Source: Flavobacteriaceae bacterium (lineage in GTDB: Bacteria; Bacteroidota; Bacteroidia; Flavobacteriales; Flavobacteriaceae). Taken from it: DNA of 64,000 bases. Of this stretch, positions 57,919-64,000 are shown one piece after another. The notes beneath the pieces are model-generated. The model was not told the DNA's origin. It did not search any database and worked only from the letters and a program-made list of their open reading frames with translations. The stretch covers positions 62,001 to 126,000 of the forward strand of contig JAGYJA010000007.1 in assembly GCA_018402385.1 (NCBI GenBank), in the 5' to 3' direction. The position numbers and the translations under genes were made by a program. The number at the start of each line of letters is the position of its first letter. Positions within the stretch are counted from its first letter, which is position 1.

Positions 57919-58242
57919 ATGACAAATAACGACATCCTTAAAAAACTACGTGTAGCTTTAAAGCTTACCAATGATGATATTGTTGCAATCATGAAATTGG
58001 TTGATTTTCAAGTTTCAAAATCTGAGCTGGGTGCCTTATTTAGAAAAGAAGACCACCCTAAATATATGGAGTGTGGCGACCAGTTTTTGCGAAATTTTCT
58101 CAATGGGTTGATTATCCATTTGAGAGGCCCAATGGAGAAAAAAAGTTCAAATACCCCTTCAAATAAAAAGCCCCTTCACCAAAAAGCAAAAGGGCTTGAC
58201 ACTAACAAATTGGGAATAAAAAAGGGAAAAACTAAATCTTAG
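57919..58242 (+). CDS. DUF1456 family protein
   Basis: The 107-residue protein opens MTNNDILKKLRVALKLTNDDIVAIMKLVDFQVSKSELGALFRKEDHPKY, a single DUF1456 (YehS-like) unit; enteric YehS has two such units. The lysine-rich tail (KPLHQKAKGLD...KKGKTKS) is unstructured and may bind nucleic acid. Role is unknown. Its 3' end overlaps by 11 bp the convergent lipoprotein gene. Confidence 0.82.
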   Translation: MTNNDILKKLRVALKLTNDDIVAIMKLVDFQVSKSELGALFRKEDHPKYMECGDQFLRNFLNGLIIHLRGPMEKKSSNTPSNKKPLHQKAKGLDTNKLGIKKGKTKS

Positions 58243-58684
58243 TAAAGCTTAGCAGGTCAATACTTCCATCGCCTCCACTTACGTGTTTTAAATCAATTTT
58301 AGAGCTTGTTGTAGATTCAATACGCCAGTCTTCACTTATTTCTTCAAAGGGACCATCATTATCTGGAAAACTTATAATTAGTTTTGGGGTACTATCATCG
58401 GTTCCGGTGACCCAAGTTCCGTTTTTGGTAGTTGAGCCATTTGTTGCTATGACAGTTCCGTCATCACCAAAAGAAAATATAAACCCATTGAAATTGCTTG
58501 TTTGATTGTCTCCATCCTCAACAAAATTACTTACTCTCCAGGTTCCAGATTTGATAGAAGTTTCAAGCTGAGCAATTACAGTAGAAGAGTCTCCGGAATT
58601 TGAGTCATCATCACTACTACAAGAAATTAAAGGGATACTCAAAAAGAGCATAAAAAAAATACTTAAAATGTGTTTACTTTTCAT
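58232..58684 (-). CDS. Small lipoprotein with a single lipocalin-like domain
   Basis: A lipoprotein signal (IPLIS-C) is followed by an acidic linker (SSDDDSNSGD) and one ~100-residue domain: SGTWRVSNFVEDGDNQTSNFNGFIFSFGDDGTVIATNG...GTWVTG...LIISFPDN...EDWRIESTTSSKIDLKHVSGGDGSIDLLSF. The same domain occurs twice in the adjacent lipoprotein, e.g. NWFVALFLEDGEDDQTSDFNSFSFDF. The beta-rich pattern fits a small lipocalin-like barrel. Function is unknown; it appears to be a paralogue arising by duplication. Confidence 0.72.
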   Translation of the reverse strand: MKSKHILSIFFMLFLSIPLISCSSDDDSNSGDSSTVIAQLETSIKSGTWRVSNFVEDGDNQTSNFNGFIFSFGDDGTVIATNGSTTKNGTWVTGTDDSTPKLIISFPDNDGPFEEISEDWRIESTTSSKIDLKHVSGGDGSIDLLSFTKI

Positions 58685-58717
58685 AAAATTGGTGTTTAAT
58701 TATTAATTGAATTGGGG

Positions 58718-60103
58718 TTAAAATTTTTCAAATATGAGTATATCAGCATCATTGTCATCGTCGTCAGCTAGTTTCACTTGGTTGTTTTGTGTCTCAACAA
58801 CCAGCCAATCATCATCAATTTCATCTAATGGAAAAACGCTTATAAAATTTAGTTTGAGTTTTAGCTCATCATCACTATTTAATGTCACCTGCCAGGTACC
58901 TTCAAGTGTCACCTGAGAATTTGAGGCTATTACCAAACCATTTTCAAGGAAATCAAAACTAAACGAATTAAAATCTGAAGTTTGATCATCCTCACCATCT
59001 TCAAGAAATAGAGCAACAAACCAATTTCCATCATTAAGAATATCTTTTAACTCTTGAACAGCAGGATTTCCTCCTCCACCACCTCCTTGAGTGGGAGTTC
59101 TTGAAAAGTGAAGATAGTCTGTACTTCCATCACCACCACTTACATCAAACAGTCTAATTAATTCATTACTAAAGTCAATCACTTTCCAGTCTTCTTCCAA
59201 TTCATCTAATGGAAAATCATTCCCAAAATCAAGATCTAACTTTATTTGTCCTCCACTTGAATTTGTTATTGACCAAGTTCCGGGAACAGTATTTGAGCTG
59301 TTTGTTGCTGTTGCTGTTCCATTGCTATTAAATGTAAACTCATAACCTGCAAAATCATCTGTTTCATCCTCATCATCAAAAAAGTAAGAAACAAACCAGC
59401 TATCTGTCGTCAATACAGTTTCCAGATCAACGGGATTTGGCGGGTCTGTAATGATTTCTTCACAATTTTCTATAAGTTCCTGCAGTTGAGAATTTGAGTT
59501 TACGGTTTCAAATGTGCCGTCTGCTAAAATCACAGTAATTGGAAAGTCAATTGCAACAAATACACCAGTTTCCAATGAGGATAAAAATGAGAAAAATTCT
59601 GCATTACTATTAATTGTAGTAGTTCCTATTTGTTCATTGTTTGAATTAAAAATAAAAAGTGTGATGGGATAGACCAGTTCAATACAGTCAATGGCTTCAT
59701 TTAATGATTGACAGAGTTGACCTAAATCATTTAACTCTTGCTGATTGTTTACTGTTAGTGTAGAAAAATCTTCAAAAACTACTGTTATTGGAAAAACAAT
59801 AGTAATGGGTGAAGTGATATTAGCTAGCGGCAGCAAATCAGTTGGATTTGAAATAGTTAAAGTTTGACCATTGATAATTACCTGATAAGGAAACTGAATG
59901 GATGAGCAGGAAGTACCATCAATAAAGTCATCAATACTTCCGTTGTTTTGAGTGGTGTTGAGCAAGAGATTTGTCAAAGGAGTTTCAAGGGTGATTGCAT
60001 CTCCCGGAGTTTCATCAATAATTTCTATTTCTTCTTTCTGACAAGAAAAGAAAAACAGACTTAAAATAGAGATGAAAAAAAATGAAGTGTATAGATGTTT
60101 CAT
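58718..60103 (-). CDS. Multidomain lipoprotein paralogous to its neighbour
   Basis: A lipoprotein signal (SLFFFS-C) precedes an N-terminal region with repeated blocks FPITVVFEDFSTLTVNNQQEL, YPITLFIFNSNNEQIGTTTINSN and FPITVILADGTFETVNSNSQL (about residues 100-210), then two copies of the domain found alone in the adjacent gene (about 230-340 and 355-460), separated by a GGGGGG linker. It is divergent from the sigma factor gene (103 bp apart), which suggests it belongs to the same surface system, perhaps as the associated surface lipoprotein; no function is assigned. Confidence 0.75.
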   Translation of the reverse strand: MKHLYTSFFFISILSLFFFSCQKEEIEIIDETPGDAITLETPLTNLLLNTTQNNGSIDDFIDGTSCSSIQFPYQVIINGQTLTISNPTDLLPLANITSPITIVFPITVVFEDFSTLTVNNQQELNDLGQLCQSLNEAIDCIELVYPITLFIFNSNNEQIGTTTINSNAEFFSFLSSLETGVFVAIDFPITVILADGTFETVNSNSQLQELIENCEEIITDPPNPVDLETVLTTDSWFVSYFFDDEDETDDFAGYEFTFNSNGTATATNSSNTVPGTWSITNSSGGQIKLDLDFGNDFPLDELEEDWKVIDFSNELIRLFDVSGGDGSTDYLHFSRTPTQGGGGGGNPAVQELKDILNDGNWFVALFLEDGEDDQTSDFNSFSFDFLENGLVIASNSQVTLEGTWQVTLNSDDELKLKLNFISVFPLDEIDDDWLVVETQNNQVKLADDDDNDADILIFEKF

Positions 60104-60206
60104 GGCTACTTAATCATTTATGTACATAGAACAGCAAAGTTATAAAATACCCTACCCACTATTTTAAAAACTTTTTAAATACATTTACATTTCAAAATTT
60201 AAATTT

Positions 60207-60716
60207 ATGAATGAACAGGATACAGTCTGTGAAGAATCTGTTTACAATAAGTTATTTCAAACTTTGTCACCATCAATTTATAATTTCATTTATTTTAAAT
60301 GTGGGAATGTTGCGCAAGCTGAAGATCTTGTACAAGAAGCATTCATAAAGCTTTGGGAAAACTGTGCAAAAGTACCTCAAGCAAAAGCCAAATCATTTTT
60401 ATATACTGTTTGCAACAATAGTTTTCTCAATGAGGTTGCTCATCAAAAGGTGGTACTAAAGTTCACAAAAAAAACCACGCCAATCATTAATGAACAGTCA
60501 CCTCAGTATGTTTTGGAAGAAAAAGAATTTGAACAAAAATTACAAAAAGCACTTTCAAATTTAACAGAAGCACAACGTACAGCATTTTTAATGAACCGTA
60601 TTGAGGGTAAAAAATACCGGGAGATTGCAGAAATTCTTGAAATATCTGTTAAAGCTGTCGAAAAAAGAATGAGCCAGGCCTTAGAATCTTTACGAAAAGA
60701 AATAAAAAACATCTAA
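60207..60716 (+). CDS. ECF-type RNA polymerase sigma-70 factor
   Basis: The 169-residue protein has region 2 (LSPSIYNFIYFKCGNVAQAEDLVQEAFIKLWENCAK) and region 4 (LTEAQRTAFLMNRIEGKKYREIAEILEISVKAVEKRMSQALESL) of the FecI-like ECF class. It is followed 55 bp later by the anti-sigma regulator FecR gene and the TonB receptor. By analogy with Fec/SusCD-type systems it would activate the receptor genes on an outer signal. Confidence 0.9.
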   Translation: MNEQDTVCEESVYNKLFQTLSPSIYNFIYFKCGNVAQAEDLVQEAFIKLWENCAKVPQAKAKSFLYTVCNNSFLNEVAHQKVVLKFTKKTTPIINEQSPQYVLEEKEFEQKLQKALSNLTEAQRTAFLMNRIEGKKYREIAEILEISVKAVEKRMSQALESLRKEIKNI

Positions 60717-60771
60717 TTTAGGTAGGGTAATTAGCTCCACCCCTGTTTTATAACCAGAGAATCTAAAACAA

Positions 60772-61674
60772 ATGAATGAAGAACTTCTACATAAGTATTT
60801 TAATAACGAAATTACAGAGACTGAGTTGGAACAACTAAAAGTCTCTGATGAATATCGTGATTATTTAAGGATTTCAGCACACACCTCCCAATTGCAAACA
60901 CCTGCTTTTGATAAGGATAAGGCTTGGAAAAACCTTTCTGAAAAGGTGAAAAAAGAACCAAAAGTGATTTCTCTTTTTAATTCCAAAAACCTATTGAAGT
61001 ATGCAGCCATCTTAGTTTTGATTGTTTCAGGACTTTTATATGTTACAAGTCTTTATACTACTGTCACTGCACCACTCGCTGAAAAAAAGAGCTTTACATT
61101 ACCTGATCAATCTGAAGTGGTCCTGAATGCCGGTTCAGAAATAAAATTCAGTAAAAAATCCTGGGATCAAAAAAGAACACTCTCTTTAAATGGTGAAGCA
61201 CTTTTTAAAGTTGCTAAAGGAAAAACCTTTGATGTGAACACCTCTCTGGGAGTTGTTAGCGTTTTGGGAACCCATTTCAATGTACAAAGCAGAAATACTC
61301 ACTTTCACGTGACCTGTTATGAAGGAAAGGTTGCCGTTACTTTTAACAATAACCAAATACAACTTTTTGCCGGCGATAGCGTTATTATAGAAGATGGTGA
61401 AATTATTTCTCAGCAAAAAATAAGCACACTTCAACCGGGATGGATGCTTGATGAGAGCTCCTTTGAAAATAAACCACTATGGTGGGTCATTGAAGAACTT
61501 CAACGGCAATACAAAGTTACTGTCACAATTGAAAATATAGATAAAAACACCCGATTTACAGGAGCATTCACCCACACTAATCTTGATGCTGCACTTAAAA
61601 CAATTTGTGTGCCATTAGAATTAACATACAGCATTAACCAAAATGGGAATGTATTAATTTATGGGGCAAAATAG
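60772..61674 (+). CDS. FecR-family anti-sigma regulator
   Basis: The 300-residue protein has a short cytoplasmic N-terminus, one membrane helix (LLKYAAILVLIVSGLLYVTSLY, ~77-98), a periplasmic FecR domain (LPDQSEVVLNAGSEIKFSKKSW, EALFKVAKGKTFDVNT, VSVLGTHFNVQS) and the DUF4974 C-terminal domain (ENKPLWWVIEELQRQYKVTV). It would hold and release the sigma factor after a signal from the TonB receptor. Its end overlaps the receptor gene by 14 bp. Confidence 0.92.
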   Translation: MNEELLHKYFNNEITETELEQLKVSDEYRDYLRISAHTSQLQTPAFDKDKAWKNLSEKVKKEPKVISLFNSKNLLKYAAILVLIVSGLLYVTSLYTTVTAPLAEKKSFTLPDQSEVVLNAGSEIKFSKKSWDQKRTLSLNGEALFKVAKGKTFDVNTSLGVVSVLGTHFNVQSRNTHFHVTCYEGKVAVTFNNNQIQLFAGDSVIIEDGEIISQQKISTLQPGWMLDESSFENKPLWWVIEELQRQYKVTVTIENIDKNTRFTGAFTHTNLDAALKTICVPLELTYSINQNGNVLIYGAK

Positions 61675-64000
61675 GGGGCGTTACTTTCAATACATAATTA
61701 CATTGATTTTGTTTCTCTACGGAAGCCAACAAGCTAATGCTCAAAACACAGAAGCACCCTTGCTCACTATTCTGGATCAAATTGAGGAACTCTATGACGT
61801 AAAATTCTCCTATGCCAATGAAGTTATCGAAAACACGCGTTCCACACCACCGGATTATACCCAAAAACTTTCGGGAATTCTGGACGAATTGTCAAAAAAA
61901 ACATCTTTAACTTTCAAGTTTATTGATGAGCGTTATATTGCAATATCACTTTCACAAGATGCATTCATTGACTTGTGTGCAATCCTTATTGACGGTGAAA
62001 CACAATTCCCGCTTGCTGGTGCAACAATTGAAGTAATAGGAACCAATCAAACAACTATATCTAATGCTGAAGGACTTTTTTTACTAAAAAATATTCAAGC
62101 CGATGCACAAATTGAAATCAGATTCATTGGGTTTGAAAGCCGCATTGTGAATGTACAAGAAATCCAAGAAACAAACCCCTGTGTTCAAATAAACTTGAAT
62201 CCAAATATAAGTATTCTCAGAGATGTTGTTCTGGAGAGCATTTTTGCAAAAGGCATTAATAAAACAAATGACGGGACCTTAAAATTAGATGTCAGCACCT
62301 TTGGAAACCTTCCGGGACTCACAGAGCCGGATGTTTTACAAATGATTCAAGCGCTACCCGGTGTTAATAGTGTAGATGAAACAATTTCAAATATCAACAT
62401 TAGAGGAGGAACTACAGATGAAAATCTCATCTTATGGGATGGTATCAGAATGTATCAAAACGGTCACTTTTTTGGAATGATTTCAGGGTTTAACCCTTAC
62501 TTGACTGAAAATGTTTCCTTTTACAAAAACGGTACTCCGGCTCGCTATGGCGAAAGTGTTTCTGGTTTAATTTCTATGCATTCCTCAGAAGAGTTTCCTG
62601 ATAAAATTAAGGGAGGTTTTCAACTCAATATGATTAATGCGGGTGCTTTTGCAAAAATACCGGTAAACGAAAAATTAGTCATTCACACTTCAGGAAGACG
62701 CACTTTTACAGACCTCTTTGAAACTCCCGCATTTAAACAATATTTTGACAAAGTATTTCAAGATACTGAAATTACCAACCTTCAGAATAATCAGCAAGGG
62801 ACACTTAGTTCTGAGGATGAATTCACATTTTATGATTTTAGCTTAAAAGCCATCTATGCTCCGTCAAAAAAAGACCGTTTCAAACTCAATTTTTTAAACA
62901 TTGACAACAGTTTAGACTTTACAAAATCATTTGCAACAGAAAATTCTCAAACATCTGAAACAAGTGAACTTGATCAAAATAGCATTGCGGGTGGGCTTTC
63001 CTGGAATCGCAATTGGAATGAAAAGATAAATACAGAGGTATTACTTTATGGCACCTATTATTTACTCGATGCCTCTAACCTTGATATCTTTTCCAATCAA
63101 AAGTTTGAACAATCCAATGAAGTTTTAGAAACAGGTGCACAATTTGATTTTAATTGGCAAATTAAAGACAACTACCGATTTACAACAGGCTACCAATTTA
63201 CTGAAACCGGCATTAGCAATAAACAAGAGGTGAATATTCCGCTAGTAAGGAATTTTGTAAAAGAGGTTTTGTTAAAACATGCGCTATATGTGAGTAATTT
63301 TCTGGAACTTCCTAAAACAAAAACGAGTATTAGAGCGGGTTTGAGAGGCAACTATTTTCAAAAATTCAACACCATGCTCATAGAACCCCGTGTCAATATT
63401 CATCAAAAATTAGGGAATGGATTTGCACTGGAAGTAGCTTTTGAGCAAAAAAGTCAAACTGTCACACAACGCATCGACTTTCAAAGTGATTTTTTGGGTG
63501 TCGAAAAACGCAGATGGGTGCTTGCAAATGACAAAGATGTACCCATTGTGAACAGCACTCAATTTTCTTTTAATATACAATATCAAAAACGCAATTGGTT
63601 AATTCAAGCAGAGGCCTATTCAAAAAAGGTGAATGATATCACTTCTGCCAATCAGGGGTTTCAAAATCAATTGCAATTTGTGCGCACCACAGGAAATTAT
63701 GAAACGCAAGGTGTGGAATTTGTGGTTAACAAAAAAACCAAAAACTGGAGTAGCTGGTTGAGCTACACTTTTGCAAAAAGCGATTATACTTTTGATAGTT
63801 TAGACCCGAGTACTTTTCCTCATAACTTTGACATAAGGCACCAAGTAAATTTGGCAACATCTTATAGTATGAATCAATTTAAAATTGCTTCAGGGATCAA
63901 CTGGTACACAGGGAGACCTGTTTCGGTTCCGGTAAGCCGTGATGCCATTGAAATAGTAAACAGCCAACCTGTCATTCGTTTTGATGACCCAAATACGAAA
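61661..64000 (+). CDS. TonB-dependent outer membrane receptor with signalling domain, truncated by the window edge
   Basis: Translation from the ATG at 61661 stays open for 780 codons to the right end, so the gene is partial. It has a signal peptide (LILFLYGSQQANA), an STN signalling domain (APLLTILDQIEELYDVKFSYA...KTSLTFKFID, ~30-95), a carboxypeptidase-regulatory-like domain (~105-185), the plug (EPDVLQMIQALPGVNSVDETISNINIRGGTTDENLILWDG, ~226-265) and much of the barrel. STN receptors in this class respond through FecR and the ECF sigma factor, both directly upstream. The transported substrate is unknown. Confidence 0.9.
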   Translation, partial: MGQNRGRYFQYIITLILFLYGSQQANAQNTEAPLLTILDQIEELYDVKFSYANEVIENTRSTPPDYTQKLSGILDELSKKTSLTFKFIDERYIAISLSQDAFIDLCAILIDGETQFPLAGATIEVIGTNQTTISNAEGLFLLKNIQADAQIEIRFIGFESRIVNVQEIQETNPCVQINLNPNISILRDVVLESIFAKGINKTNDGTLKLDVSTFGNLPGLTEPDVLQMIQALPGVNSVDETISNINIRGGTTDENLILWDGIRMYQNGHFFGMISGFNPYLTENVSFYKNGTPARYGESVSGLISMHSSEEFPDKIKGGFQLNMINAGAFAKIPVNEKLVIHTSGRRTFTDLFETPAFKQYFDKVFQDTEITNLQNNQQGTLSSEDEFTFYDFSLKAIYAPSKKDRFKLNFLNIDNSLDFTKSFATENSQTSETSELDQNSIAGGLSWNRNWNEKINTEVLLYGTYYLLDASNLDIFSNQKFEQSNEVLETGAQFDFNWQIKDNYRFTTGYQFTETGISNKQEVNIPLVRNFVKEVLLKHALYVSNFLELPKTKTSIRAGLRGNYFQKFNTMLIEPRVNIHQKLGNGFALEVAFEQKSQTVTQRIDFQSDFLGVEKRRWVLANDKDVPIVNSTQFSFNIQYQKRNWLIQAEAYSKKVNDITSANQGFQNQLQFVRTTGNYETQGVEFVVNKKTKNWSSWLSYTFAKSDYTFDSLDPSTFPHNFDIRHQVNLATSYSMNQFKIASGINWYTGRPVSVPVSRDAIEIVNSQPVIRFDDPNTK

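Overview
The window is chromosomal DNA of a Bacteroidota bacterium, almost certainly a marine-type member of the Flavobacteriaceae. Evidence: low GC, TAnnTTTG (-7) promoter boxes, type IX secretion sorting domains (a type A C-terminus on a subtilase, a gliding-motility-type C-terminus on an adhesin-like protein), a one-piece SecDF, bacillithiol synthesis (BshB1), an ECF sigma/FecR/TonB-receptor unit, an FtsE-like ATPase, and many secreted or lipoprotein genes with short Bacteroidetes signal peptides. No phage, IS element or CRISPR array is visible.

Layout. 0.1-6.5 kb: a 1006-residue TPR protein, a small secreted protein translationally coupled to a (frameshifted) subtilase, and ftsE. 6.5-16.8 kb: surface glycan locus with five glycan-assembly genes (four glycosyltransferases and a Wzx-type flippase), a sulfotransferase, and an FdtA-like ketoisomerase, a DegT aminotransferase, a FemAB/GNAT-like acyltransferase and a GlmU-like hexapeptide protein, consistent with a 3-amino-deoxysugar-containing and possibly sulfated glycan. 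16.9-18.3 kb: FKBP lipoprotein and S4 RNA-binding protein. 18.3-25.9 kb: pabA/trpG and a complete histidine operon (hisG-D-C-B-H-A-F-IE) preceded by a leader peptide MNFITLHHHHHSGQQAS and an attenuator hairpin. 26.3-38.4 kb: nucleoid-associated protein, a conserved protein with kinase-like motifs, ABC exporter, hutI, a Cys/Met-metabolism PLP enzyme, bshB1, tRNA-His, a T9SS adhesin, hutG and an MBL lipoprotein. 38.6-53.4 kb: a Flavo-1-like RNA, secDF, mdh, a DUF6588 protein, gyrB, DUF2911, queE, a 1203-residue T9SS subtilase and htpG. 53.6-64 kb: a repeat protein of the beta-flower type, SulP transporter with a degenerate carbonic anhydrase domain, M28 peptidase, DUF1456, two related lipoproteins, and the sigma/FecR/TonB receptor unit that runs off the right end.

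The most striking overall feature is that six otherwise conserved genes (subtilase, hisB, ABC ATPase, hutI, T9SS adhesin, secDF) are each interrupted by exactly one single-base frameshift, with the expected protein continuing at once in the neighbouring frame. Residual indel errors in the assembly are the simplest explanation; two cases (hisB and the ABC ATPase) share a T5 run where T6 is expected, so slippage or real polymorphism should be excluded. The best biological signals are the histidine attenuator, the tRNA-His locus with an 18-bp duplicated 3' end and an odd acceptor stem, the zinc-ligand-less carbonic anhydrase domain on SulP, the kinase-like unknown protein, and the paralogous lipoproteins beside the sigma/FecR/TonB unit.
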